From Peptoniphilus_A olsenii (lineage in GTDB: Bacteria; Bacillota; Clostridia; Tissierellales; Peptoniphilaceae): a DNA stretch of 64,000 nt. This document shows positions 42,555 through 50,807 of this stretch, piece after piece. The notes under the pieces are model-generated. The model was not told the DNA's origin, ran no database searches, and was given only the letters and a program-made list of their open reading frames with translations. The DNA lies in assembly GCF_040545475.1 (NCBI RefSeq), contig NZ_JBEPMA010000009.1, forward strand, positions 1 through 64,000. The letters are read 5' to 3'. The position numbers were made by a program, and so were the translations under genes. Position 1 is the stretch's first letter, and every line of letters starts with the position of its first letter.

Positions 42555-43388
42555 ATGAAAAACATCAAACTGCATTTAATTGCACTTGCTATTGTAATAA
42601 TTGCAGAACTTATTGGAAAACACACATTTGATGTTGGGATAGGTACAATTGTACTGCTTCCAATGTTATTTGCATTAGTAATAGGTATATTTACTACTCC
42701 AAAGTTTCTAAATATTGCAAAGCAAAAAGAAATGGACGATGCTGGTCAGCTTATAACTGTAACATTATTACTTTTAATGGCAAAATATGGAACTACTATT
42801 GGACCTACAATTAGTACAATCATTCAATCATCACCGGCACTAATTTTACAAGAATTTGGTAATGTAGGTACAGTAATAATTGGCGTCCCTATTGGAGTAA
42901 TGCTTGGACTTAAAAGAGAAGTTATAGGAGGTGCTCACTCAATAGGAAGAGAGCCCAATGTAGCACTTATAGCAGAAAAGTATGGCTTAGATTCCAAAGA
43001 AGGCGAAGGCGTGTTAGGAGTTTATATTATAGGGACTGTTTTTGGTACAATTTTTATGGGAATTATAGCTTCATTACTTGCTACTGCAACGCCCCTTCAC
43101 CCATATTCTCTTGCGATGGCATCAGGAGTTGGATCAGCTTCAATGATGACTGCATCTGTAGGAGCTTTGGTGGAATTGTTCCCACAAATGGCGGATAAAT
43201 TAACAGCCTTTGGAGCTGCATCTAACCTGCTTTCTGGTCTTGATGGAGTTTATATGTCAGTATTTATTGCTCTTCCTCTAGCTGAAAAACTCTACAGAAT
43301 TTGCTATAAATCTAAATATAAACACGAGCCGCCACAAAATTATGAATTAAATCCTGAACAAAAAGAAAATAGGGAGGAAGACAAATGA
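42555..43388 (+). CDS. DUF3100 membrane protein
   Basis: A 277-residue membrane protein with about seven to eight hydrophobic segments, matching DUF3100. Glycine-rich segments such as GVPIGVMLGLKREVIGGAHS and ASGVGSASMMTASVGALVEL suggest a transporter core. It starts one base after the M20 stop and overlaps the next gene as ATGA. With the small partner it could be a split permease for an acylated amino acid; no transport data exist for the family that I know of. Confidence 0.8.
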   Translation: MKNIKLHLIALAIVIIAELIGKHTFDVGIGTIVLLPMLFALVIGIFTTPKFLNIAKQKEMDDAGQLITVTLLLLMAKYGTTIGPTISTIIQSSPALILQEFGNVGTVIIGVPIGVMLGLKREVIGGAHSIGREPNVALIAEKYGLDSKEGEGVLGVYIIGTVFGTIFMGIIASLLATATPLHPYSLAMASGVGSASMMTASVGALVELFPQMADKLTAFGAASNLLSGLDGVYMSVFIALPLAEKLYRICYKSKYKHEPPQNYELNPEQKENREEDK

Positions 43389-43831
43389 AATTTAAACATC
43401 AAATAATTGTGCTTGCAATTACAGCTGTAATTTCTGTTATAGCAAACTACATTGGACCAGGAATTAGTCCTCTGTTGGGTATTCCGGGAGTGATAATTCT
43501 TGCTATACTTTGTATAATTGGAATTGGTTTATCAAATATAATGCCAGGTAATATTCCTGCAGTAGCTTATATAGTTACAGTTGCAACTATAGCTACAATA
43601 CCAGGCGTTCCTTTTGCAGACAAAGTCAGCTATTATACATCAAATGTGGATTTTGTAACTTTATGTACACCAATCCTTGCATATGCGGGTATTTATACTG
43701 GTGCCAATTTAGATGGCCTTAAGAAAACAGGACCAAAAATAGTTGCCCTTGCGATTATTGTAATGCTTGGAACGTATATTGGCTCAGCAATTATTGCACA
43801 AATCATATTAAAAGCAATAGGTCAAATTTAA
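43385..43831 (+). CDS. Small membrane partner of the DUF3100 protein
   Basis: A 148-residue membrane protein with four to five hydrophobic segments and glycine/proline-rich turns (IGPGISPLLGIPGV, GLSNIMPGNIPAV, LAYAGIYTGANLDGLKKTGP). I do not recognise it by name. Its 4-base ATGA overlap with the DUF3100 gene suggests equal expression and a complex. It could be the second half of a two-subunit permease. Confidence 0.72.
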   Translation: MKFKHQIIVLAITAVISVIANYIGPGISPLLGIPGVIILAILCIIGIGLSNIMPGNIPAVAYIVTVATIATIPGVPFADKVSYYTSNVDFVTLCTPILAYAGIYTGANLDGLKKTGPKIVALAIIVMLGTYIGSAIIAQIILKAIGQI

Positions 43832-43840
43832 AATTTTTAT

Positions 43841-43899
43841 AAATCTATTTCACAAAAAGTGTCTTTACTGAGAATCTTTTTGTGAAATAGATTTTTATT
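43841..43899 (+). terminator. Strong intrinsic terminator after the DUF3100 operon
   Basis: A perfect 19-base stem (AAATCTATTTCACAAAAAG and its complement) with a 16-base loop, followed by TTTATTTT. Confidence 0.92.
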
Positions 43900-44087
43900 T
43901 TATTTAGAATTATTTTTGGTATTAGAATCTATTTAAAAGTAAACTTATCATAACTCAATTAAAGAATACATAACTATACATATAATAATATCTATATTTT
44001 TTATCAAATATTGGGGTAAGTATAAGATTACAAGTGTTTTAATTTTTAATTATTACATATTTTTACATATAAATAGAGGTGTTTAAT

Positions 44088-45926
44088 ATGAAAGATGAAA
44101 AGGATAATAGAAATCCTAATTATAATATTTTTAAATATTATATTATAGCAATACTTGCTGTTTTTGCTTTTAATTGGTTGATATTACCAATTATTTCAGA
44201 GAATAGTATGACTACAATCGATTATTCTCAGTTTAAACAGATGCTTAGAAATGACGAGATAGAAAAAATAAAATTTGAAGAAAATCAAATTATATTTGAG
44301 AAAAAATCGCCTGATAGTTCGAAAATAGGGATTTATAAAACTGGAAAAATGCCAGACCCAAATATAACAGAAGAGTTAGACGCAAAAAATGTAGAATATG
44401 GAGCAGAAATACCCGAAAAACCAAGCATATTTTTATCGCTCTTGATGACTTGGGCATTTCCTATATTTATATTCTTCATGTTTAGAAGAACTCTCATGAA
44501 TAAAATGGGCTCAATGCAAGGTGGGCTATTCAAAGGCAAAAAAATTGAAAAATATGAACCGAGTGGCGACACTGTAACTTTTGATGATGTTGCGGGACAA
44601 GAAGAAGCAGAAGATTCTTTAGTAGAAATAGTAGATTATTTAAAACATCCCCAAAAATATTCCCGAATTGGAGCAAAGTGTCCCAAAGGAGCTCTATTGG
44701 TAGGACCTCCTGGTACTGGTAAGACACTTCTTGCAAAAGCTGTTGCAGGTGAAAGTCATGTTCCATTTTATTCATTGGCTGGACCAGAATTTGTGGAGAT
44801 GTTTGTGGGCAGAGGTGCAGCTAAGGTCAGAGAATTATTTGAAGAAGCAAAGAAAAATGCTCCATGTATTATATTTATTGATGAAATAGATACAATAGGT
44901 AAAAAAAGAGATTCTGTTGGTATTTCTGGAAATGACGAACGTGAACAAACTCTAAATCAATTATTGACGGAGATGGACGGCTTTGATGCGAATCTTGGTA
45001 TAGTGATGCTTGCTGCTACCAATAGACCAGAAATATTAGATCCAGCCCTGCTTCGTCCTGGCAGATTTGACAGACAAATTAGAGTCGAGCTTCCTTCTCT
45101 TAAAGATAGAATTGATATATTAAAAGTTCATGCCAAAAATTATCTGATGGCAGATGATATAGATTATTCGCTAATCGCAAGGTCAACAGCTGGAGCATCA
45201 GGTGCACAGCTTGCCAATATTTTAAATGAAGCTGCTCTTCGTGCTGTGCGAATGGGTCATGAAAAAGTACAACAAGAAGACATTCAAGAGTCTATTGAAG
45301 TGGTGATAGCTGGAGAACAAAAGAAACAAGATATACTATCGCCAGAGGAAAAGAAACGTGTCAGCTATCACGAGATTGGCCATGCTCTTGTGGCAGCGGT
45401 TCAAACTGGTTCTCCACCGGTAGAAAAGATAACTATAATACCAAGAACTTCAGGAGCACTTGGATATACAATGCAAGTACCTGAATCTGAAAAAAACTTA
45501 TATACAAAAGATGATTTAATAAATCACATCACAACTCTATGTGGTGGTCGTGCTGCTGAAGAGGTAATATTTAATGAAATATCAACTGGTGCAGCAAATG
45601 ATATTGAAAAAGCAACAGAACTTGCACGCTCAATGGTAGTAGAATATGGTATGGCAGAAAAGTTTGGTATGGTAAGATTTCAAGAACAAGGTGCTCGCTA
45701 TATGGGTGAGAAAGGAAATATGAATTGCTCTGAAAGCACACTAAAAGAAATTGATGATTTAATAGTGGAAATAGTCAAAAATGCACAAGAAAAAGCTCGT
45801 CAGATGATTGCAGATAATAAAGATGCAATGAAAGAATTATCAGAATTCTTGCTAGAAAAAGAAACAATTACTGGCACAGAATTTATGGAAATATTTGAAA
45901 AATATGTAGATAAAAAATCAATTTAA
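44088..45926 (+). CDS. ftsH: FtsH ATP-dependent membrane zinc protease
   Basis: A 612-residue membrane protease. Two membrane helices (about 17-36 and 114-132) flank a small outside domain. The AAA+ module has Walker A GPPGTGKT (206-213), Walker B IIFIDEID and the second region of homology ATNRPEILDPALLRPGRFD. The zinc site is HEIGH (428-432). It degrades damaged or regulatory membrane and cytosolic proteins. The ATG at 44088 follows AGAGGTG; a GTG three codons upstream overlaps that site. It stands apart from tilS/hpt-type neighbours where ftsH is usually found, so it may be a second copy. Confidence 0.95.
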   Translation: MKDEKDNRNPNYNIFKYYIIAILAVFAFNWLILPIISENSMTTIDYSQFKQMLRNDEIEKIKFEENQIIFEKKSPDSSKIGIYKTGKMPDPNITEELDAKNVEYGAEIPEKPSIFLSLLMTWAFPIFIFFMFRRTLMNKMGSMQGGLFKGKKIEKYEPSGDTVTFDDVAGQEEAEDSLVEIVDYLKHPQKYSRIGAKCPKGALLVGPPGTGKTLLAKAVAGESHVPFYSLAGPEFVEMFVGRGAAKVRELFEEAKKNAPCIIFIDEIDTIGKKRDSVGISGNDEREQTLNQLLTEMDGFDANLGIVMLAATNRPEILDPALLRPGRFDRQIRVELPSLKDRIDILKVHAKNYLMADDIDYSLIARSTAGASGAQLANILNEAALRAVRMGHEKVQQEDIQESIEVVIAGEQKKQDILSPEEKKRVSYHEIGHALVAAVQTGSPPVEKITIIPRTSGALGYTMQVPESEKNLYTKDDLINHITTLCGGRAAEEVIFNEISTGAANDIEKATELARSMVVEYGMAEKFGMVRFQEQGARYMGEKGNMNCSESTLKEIDDLIVEIVKNAQEKARQMIADNKDAMKELSEFLLEKETITGTEFMEIFEKYVDKKSI

Positions 45927-45944
45927 TCTGTACAAGGAGGATTT

Positions 45945-46898
45945 ATGGGATTATTAGTTGAAGGTAAATGGCAAGACAAATGGTATGATACAAAATCTAC
46001 AGGTGGCAAGTTTATAAGAAAAGACTCTTCTTTTAGAGATTGGGTAACAAAAGATGGGTCTAAATTTGAAGATAGACAGACATTTCCTGCAGAAAAAGGC
46101 AGGTATCATTTGTATATTTCCTATGCATGTCCATGGGCATCTAGAATATTAATGGCAAGAAAATTAAAAGGCTTAGAAGATTTAATTGATATTTCAATTG
46201 TCAGCCCGATCATGTATGAAAATGGATGGGAATTTGGCGGTTATGAAGGTGCAACAACTGATAAAGTACATGGTTTTAAATATTTATATGAAGTTTATGC
46301 ACATTCTAACCCAGACTATACAGGCAGAGTGACAGTTCCGGTACTTTATGACATGAAGAGAGAGAAAATAGTAAATAATGAGTCGTCAGAAATATTGCGA
46401 ATTTTTAATGAAGCTTTTGATGATTTAGGAGCAAAGGATGGAGATTTCTATCCTAAAGAATACAGAGAAGAGATAGATAAAATAAACGAATTGGTATATG
46501 AGAATATCAACAATGGAGTATATAAAGCTGGATTTGCAACTGAGCAAGATGTATATAATAAAGAGGTTGAAAATCTTTTTAGAGCACTAGATAAAGTTGA
46601 AGAAATACTTTCCAAAAACAAATATTTAGTGGGTGATGTTTTTACAGAAGCAGATATTAAACTATTTACAACCTTAGTTAGATTTGACTCCGTATATTTT
46701 GGGCATTTCAAATGTAATTTGAGACCACTTACAAGTTATGAAAATATTTGGAGATATACTCGTGAGATTTATAATATGGATGGTATAAAAGAAACTGTAA
46801 ATATGAATCATATCAAAACTCACTATTATAAATCACACACAATGATAAATCCAAATCAAATTGTACCAGAGGGGCCAATACTTGATTTTAGTATATAA
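45945..46898 (+). CDS. Glutathione S-transferase-fold, glutathionyl-hydroquinone reductase-like
   Basis: A 317-residue protein of the YqjG/ECM4 type. The N-terminal thioredoxin-like half carries the catalytic Cys in SYACPWASR, and the C-terminal half is all-helical (GDVFTEADIKLFTTLVRFD). Family enzymes remove glutathione from glutathionyl-hydroquinones. An anaerobe of this kind may lack glutathione, so another low-molecular thiol is possible. GGAGG lies before the ATG and it begins 18 bases after ftsH, so the two may be co-transcribed. Confidence 0.88.
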   Translation: MGLLVEGKWQDKWYDTKSTGGKFIRKDSSFRDWVTKDGSKFEDRQTFPAEKGRYHLYISYACPWASRILMARKLKGLEDLIDISIVSPIMYENGWEFGGYEGATTDKVHGFKYLYEVYAHSNPDYTGRVTVPVLYDMKREKIVNNESSEILRIFNEAFDDLGAKDGDFYPKEYREEIDKINELVYENINNGVYKAGFATEQDVYNKEVENLFRALDKVEEILSKNKYLVGDVFTEADIKLFTTLVRFDSVYFGHFKCNLRPLTSYENIWRYTREIYNMDGIKETVNMNHIKTHYYKSHTMINPNQIVPEGPILDFSI

Positions 46899-46927
46899 TA
46901 ATTAAATTTTTCTATCTTATATTTATC

Positions 46928-47160
46928 TTTCGAAAAAAGGAAAGGGGGCATTGGGCTTTCGCTGCGAGGCCCCCTTTTCCTTTCCTTCGAGCAACCAACC
47001 AAACCCCACGCCTTTTTTAGACAAAGTTTTTACCTCTTTAGTTTTTCTTTTTACTCGCAAAAAGTCGGATTTTTAAAACTCGCTTACACTCGAACAGTTA
47101 AAAATCATTTTCGACTTTTTGCTATAATTGTTCGTGGTTTAGGTGCTTGAATACTTTTTT
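46928..47160 (-). repeat. Two-hairpin dispersed repeat, copy 3 (inverted)
   Basis: Full copy in the opposite orientation to those at 16225 and 21168. Hairpin 2 arms (GGAAAGGGGGC, CCCCTTTTCC) and hairpin 1 arms (GCAAAAAGTCG, CGACTTTTTGC) are both preserved, though individual bases have changed on both sides, so pairing is largely kept. Confidence 0.85.
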
Positions 47161-47165
47161 ATTTA

Positions 47166-47345
47166 AACCTTACAAATCCTCTCCATTAAATGCAGATCTC
47201 TCCATGCGTTCGCTATGCTCACTTAGTCGAGATGACATTGGAAAGGGCAACGACAACTCCTACAACTGTCATTCCGAGTGAAAGAAAATTCGTGAGAATT
47301 TTCTGTAATCGAGGAATCTGCCTGTAGAGGAGTCGCTATGTGTTG
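47166..47345 (-). repeat. Dispersed palindromic repeat array 3, first unit (inverted)
   Basis: Arm B (ATGCGTTCGC, then CTTAGTCGAGATGACA) followed by arm A (CTGTCATTCCGAG, then TCGAGGAATCTGCCTG) in inverted order. An inner hairpin GAAAATTCGTGAGAATTTTC is present. Confidence 0.85.
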
Positions 47346-47394
47346 ATAAATAGAAGTTTTTTATTATTTTTAATATTACTTTTTGTATTTTAAA

Positions 47395-47580
47395 CTTTAC
47401 AGATTCTCTCCACTAATTGTAGACTCTTTATGCGTTTGCTTTGTTCACTTAGTCGAGATGACATTGGAAAGAGCAACGACACCCCACAACTGTCATTCCG
47501 AGTGAAAGAAAATTCGTGAGAATTTTCTGTAATCGAGGAATCTGCCTGTATAGGAGTAGTTTTGTAGATATAGGTAGAAG
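47395..47580 (-). repeat. Dispersed palindromic repeat array 3, second unit (inverted)
   Basis: Second complete B-A unit with the same inner hairpin as the first. The arms are nearly identical to those of the unit before. Confidence 0.85.
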
Positions 47581-47634
47581 CCTTTTTTTATTATCTTTTC
47601 CTTTATACTTCTTTTTTTACCCAAACAAAATTTC

Positions 47635-47697
47635 CCCGTTACATGCAGATCCTTCGATTCAGAAATCTTACAGATTTCTTTCGCTCAGAATGACATA
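47635..47697 (-). repeat. Partial palindromic repeat unit
   Basis: A short derivative joins a CATGCAGATCCTTCGATT end directly to TTCGCTCAGAATGACAT, as if most of one unit were deleted. A hairpin GAAATCTTACAGATTTC lies in the middle. Confidence 0.7.
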
Positions 47698-47735
47698 ATA
47701 AGTAAAATTATTTATCTAATATCGATAAATAGTTA

Positions 47736-47764
47736 TTGCAATTCGATAACAATATTGATATTAT
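47736..47764 (+). promoter_or_regulatory. Promoter with likely XRE operator for the DUF2975 operon
   Basis: TTGCAA and TATTAT are 17 bases apart. A TATCGATA palindrome lies at 47720-47727 and TTCGATAA at 47742-47749 falls within the spacer. These TCGATA repeats are good candidates for binding the small HTH regulator encoded in the operon. Confidence 0.6.
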
Positions 47765-47781
47765 AAATACAGAGGTGAGAT

Positions 47782-48252
47782 ATGAAAAAGTTTAGAGTAA
47801 TGTTAGTAGAAATCTCTCTATTGATTTTAATTGCATCATTATTAATTTTGGCATACAAGTTGGTAAATATTTCGGGCATGGTTTCATCATTATATCCAGA
47901 ATTTTCAAATATGAGATATCCATTATTAATTCTTTTGGAATTTGTATTTTTAGTTACAGTTTTAGCTCTAATATTTGGTTTTAGTTGTCTTATTTTATAC
48001 AAAAAGGACTGCATTTTTGATAAAAGAATGTATAGAGGTCTCCAAAATATTGGACTTTCATTTATCGCTGGAATATTTTTAATGATTTTAATAATATTTT
48101 ATACAAATTTAAATTTAAGTGCCTCTATCACCAATGTATTTATATATTTTGGAATTTTTATATATCTGATAATTTCACAAATTTTCTTCATACTTTCAGA
48201 TCTAGTTAGTGAAGGTATAAGTTTAAAAGAAGAAAATGACTTAACTATATGA
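47782..48252 (+). CDS. DUF2975 membrane protein
   Basis: A 156-residue protein with four membrane helices (about 8-30, 48-75, 88-110, 118-140) and the DUF2975 layout, including the loop segment YKKDCIFDKRMYRGLQNIG. DUF2975 genes regularly precede a YozG-type HTH gene, as here. The function of the pair is not established. A GAGGTGAGAT site precedes the ATG. Confidence 0.82.
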   Translation: MKKFRVMLVEISLLILIASLLILAYKLVNISGMVSSLYPEFSNMRYPLLILLEFVFLVTVLALIFGFSCLILYKKDCIFDKRMYRGLQNIGLSFIAGIFLMILIIFYTNLNLSASITNVFIYFGIFIYLIISQIFFILSDLVSEGISLKEENDLTI

Positions 48253-48259
48253 GGTTTTC

Positions 48260-48466
48260 ATGGGAAAAATAATTGTAAATTTAGATGTAGAATTGGCAAA
48301 AAATAAAATGAGTCTAACAGAGCTTTCTGAAAAGGTTGGTATAACCCTACCTAATTTATCTATACTCAAAAATAATAAAGCTAAAGCAATTCGATTTTCA
48401 ACACTTGAGAAAATTTGTGAGGCTTTAAACTGCGATGTTTGTGATATATTAAAATACGAAAGGTGA
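48260..48466 (+). CDS. YozG-like XRE-family HTH regulator
   Basis: A 68-residue single-domain Cro/CI-type regulator: MSLTELSEKVGITLPNLSIL is the helix-turn-helix and FSTLEKICEALNCDVCDILK the typical C-terminal half. It begins 7 bases after the DUF2975 stop, and likely autoregulates through the TCGATA repeats upstream. Confidence 0.88.
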   Translation: MGKIIVNLDVELAKNKMSLTELSEKVGITLPNLSILKNNKAKAIRFSTLEKICEALNCDVCDILKYER

Positions 48467-48470
48467 AAAA

Positions 48471-48959
48471 ATGAAAGATAATTATGTAAAGAAAAGTATA
48501 ATGTTGATGTTAATCCTTTTTATAATATCTTCTATCCCTTTATATTTCTTGTCTGATAGAAGAATAGAAGTTGCAAAGAGAATTTCTTATGTATTCGATG
48601 TAGATATTTCAGAAAATGCAAAAAGGGTTCAGGAAGCATATAAAGAACCAAGTTTTCACGGAGATGGAATAAGAGCAGTAAAATTAACTGTAAAAAGTGA
48701 TGAACTTCGCAATATATCCAAAGAATTGAGCATGAACAAAGAAATAAAGAAACTAGATATAGATAATGACTATATAAAATTTCCTATAAATTATTTAAAC
48801 AAAGAAAAATCTTTTAATATTAAAGAACCAAAAAATTATGAAATTTATTCTAAATCAAAGAACGATAAAGAAAGTGGTATAAATTATTTTGCAAACTATT
48901 ATTTGTTATTAATAGAAAAGAATGGAAAAGAAATAATCTTCATAGAATCAGATACTTGA
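48471..48959 (+). CDS. Membrane-anchored protein of unknown function
   Basis: A 162-residue protein I do not recognise. It has a basic N-terminus and one membrane segment (about 9-27), then a charged Lys/Glu-rich outer domain (KLTVKSDELRNISKELSMNK, YYLLLIEKNGKEIIFIES). No lipobox or catalytic motif. It starts 4 bases after the HTH gene, so it is the third gene of the DUF2975 operon and may be its outside sensor or substrate. Confidence 0.65.
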   Translation: MKDNYVKKSIMLMLILFIISSIPLYFLSDRRIEVAKRISYVFDVDISENAKRVQEAYKEPSFHGDGIRAVKLTVKSDELRNISKELSMNKEIKKLDIDNDYIKFPINYLNKEKSFNIKEPKNYEIYSKSKNDKESGINYFANYYLLLIEKNGKEIIFIESDT

Positions 48960-49035
48960 TTATATGAAGATTATTTAATTTAGTTATTAAAAATTATTTT
49001 TAAATTAGATTATAAACTTTTGTCTTAACAAAAAT

Positions 49036-49554
49036 TTAAAATTCATTGTAGTGAACTTTTGAGCTAATGTCGAACTCTTCGTGATTTTTAGTTCCCATTT
49101 TTTTGTAGCCTATAGGTATCAAACACTGAACTCTATAAGGAGATTTTACGCCAAATTCATCTTTGAAATATTCCTCATAGGAAATTTTATCTTGAGTATT
49201 TCCTTCTTTGACATTTATCCAACAAGTAGAAAGTCCTTCTTCTTCGCATAGAAGTTGCAGGTAACTTGCGGCAATTGATGCTTCCTCAACCCAAGTTTTA
49301 CAAATTTCAGTATTAGCCATTACAATAACGATAGCAGGAGCCTCTTTCAAATACATTGTGGCAAAAGAATTCATCTCTGATAACTTTTCGATTTTTTCCT
49401 TATCATCAACAACTATAAACTCAACTGGATGAGAATTTCCGTTAGATGGACCCATTGATGCGTACATTAGGATATTTTCTAAAACTTCACTATCGATTTT
49501 TTTATCTTTGTATTTTCTAACTGAACGTCTTTTTTTGATTAAATCTTTTAACAA
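49036..49554 (-). CDS. Nitroreductase-family oxidoreductase
   Basis: A 172-residue FMN-dependent protein: KKRRSVRKYKDKKID at the N-terminus (FMN phosphate region), MYASMGPSNGNSHPVEFIVV, and VQCLIPIGYKK near the end are family features. It is likely a dimer using NAD(P)H on quinones, nitro compounds or other acceptors. I choose the TTG at 49554, 6 bases after AGAGGTG. ATG codons 24 and 39 bases upstream have poorer sites. It is a single gene, divergent from the small RNA candidate. Confidence 0.85.
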   Translation of the reverse strand: MLKDLIKKRRSVRKYKDKKIDSEVLENILMYASMGPSNGNSHPVEFIVVDDKEKIEKLSEMNSFATMYLKEAPAIVIVMANTEICKTWVEEASIAASYLQLLCEEEGLSTCWINVKEGNTQDKISYEEYFKDEFGVKSPYRVQCLIPIGYKKMGTKNHEEFDISSKVHYNEF

Positions 49555-49714
49555 AATATCACCTCTTACATATTTTATCATAAACTCTATCAATAAGAAA
49601 TTGATTGCATAAATATCATATTATATTTAATAAAGGGCTATAACACATTTAAATTACAAGAATATTAGAGTTAAATAAATATTAAAAATTTTTGAAAATA
49701 TTTTCATAAAAAGC

Positions 49715-49743
49715 TTGACAAAATTATTTTAGTAAAGTACAAT
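49715..49743 (+). promoter_or_regulatory. Promoter of a candidate small RNA
   Basis: TTGACA and TACAAT are exactly 17 bases apart. The predicted start near 49750 coincides with the first base of a hairpin. No gene starts within 180 bases downstream. Confidence 0.82.
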
Positions 49744-49749
49744 ATAAGA

Positions 49750-49825
49750 GAAGTGAAAACTTCATCATCTTTTTTCTTCCCTTAGAGAGTGGTAAATTAA
49801 TACATAGACCACTCTCTCTTTATTT
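49750..49825 (+). ncRNA. Candidate small RNA of about 75 nt
   Basis: From the predicted start the transcript would contain a 5' hairpin GAAGTGAAAACTTC (5-base stem, GAAA loop). A C/U-rich linker follows (TCTTTTTTCTTCCC), then a terminator hairpin (AGAGAGTGGT pairing with ACCACTCTCT, 49784-49817) and a T-containing tail. No start codon with ribosome site lies inside. The layout, two hairpins and a pyrimidine-rich single strand, is like that of Gram-positive trans-acting small RNAs. The alternative is a terminated leader of the SLH gene at 49930. Confidence 0.6.
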
Positions 49826-49929
49826 GTTTCAAACATATTACAAAAGCACTTATTTGTAACACAATCTTAAAACAATTTCACTAATAAAATTAGACAATTT
49901 AATATATAATTAGGTTGAAGGTGATTGAG

Positions 49930-50592
49930 ATGAAATTTTTTAAAAAATTTTCATTGATCTTTATCTCCTCAACACTAATTCTCACAAATTCTGTGTTTGC
50001 AAGAAATTTTAATGACACAAGAGACCATTGGGCAGCAAATTCGATTGATGTTATCACTGACAACAGAATAATGCAAGGTTATGAAGATAATACTTTTAGA
50101 CCTGAAGATTTTATATCTAGGGCTGAGTTTTATGCGGTAGTAAACAATATGGCAAAACTTGACAAGACTTATACTGTAACATTTTCAGATGTAAAAACAT
50201 CAGATTGGTTTTATCAAGATGTTGCCAAGGGCATAAAAGCCGGTTATCTAACGCCAACAACAGGACCTCTTTATCCTGACAGAGAGATTAACAGAGAAGA
50301 AGTTGCAGAAATTCTGGGCTACATGTATTCTTTAAAGGGTAATGTTTCTGCTACAAATGAATTTAAAGACAGAGGCAACATCAAAAGCTCTGCTAGGGGC
50401 TATGTAGGAGCACTTGTCGAAGCGGGAATTCTCAGAGGATATTCAAATGGAAATTTTTATCCTAAAAGGTCAATGAGAAGATCAGAAGTAGCTGTGCTTT
50501 TAAGATCTCTAGTGGATAAATATGGTTATCCAACACAAAAGAGTGTCAACAATAGCAAAATTAAATTTGGAAGTAGAGATCTCTACGAATGA
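49930..50592 (+). CDS. Exported protein with three S-layer homology (SLH) repeats
   Basis: A 220-residue exported protein. Residues 1-25 are a signal peptide (KKFSLIFISSTLILTNSVFA). Almost all the rest is three SLH repeats starting at FNDTRDHWAANSIDVIT, FSDVKTSDWFYQDVAKG and FKDRGNIKSSARGYV, each with GY...F/L...R.E.A. marks. SLH domains bind secondary cell-wall polymers, so this is a wall-attached protein with no other domain. The ATG at 49930 follows GGTGATTGAG; a TTG five codons upstream is less likely. Confidence 0.9.
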   Translation: MKFFKKFSLIFISSTLILTNSVFARNFNDTRDHWAANSIDVITDNRIMQGYEDNTFRPEDFISRAEFYAVVNNMAKLDKTYTVTFSDVKTSDWFYQDVAKGIKAGYLTPTTGPLYPDREINREEVAEILGYMYSLKGNVSATNEFKDRGNIKSSARGYVGALVEAGILRGYSNGNFYPKRSMRRSEVAVLLRSLVDKYGYPTQKSVNNSKIKFGSRDLYE

Positions 50593-50593
50593 T

Positions 50594-50620
50594 AAAGGCA
50601 TTTAATGCCTTTATTTTTTT
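50594..50620 (+). terminator. Intrinsic terminator after the SLH gene
   Basis: AAAGGCATT-T-AATGCCTTT followed by ATTTTTTT, directly after the stop codon. Confidence 0.9.
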
Positions 50621-50717
50621 GCGTAAAATGGGTATTAAATAAGCACAAATCTATGCACAATCGATTAATTATTTATCTCTTTATAACAATTGAAAAATCA
50701 TATGATATAAGCAAAAC

Positions 50718-50745
50718 CTATACCGGCTATTGCGAAATGGTATAG
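50718..50745 (+). promoter_or_regulatory. Dyad upstream of the citrate operon
   Basis: CTATACC and GGTATAG are perfect 7-base inverted repeats around 14 bases, 62 bases before the citG ATG and upstream of a TATAAT at 50787-50792. It could be an operator for a citrate-responsive regulator. No such regulator is encoded beside the operon. Confidence 0.4.
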
Positions 50746-50807
50746 CAAAAAGTCTATAATAAAGCAATTAAGCGTGTTATCTCTGTTATAATTTATTTGA
50801 GGTTACT

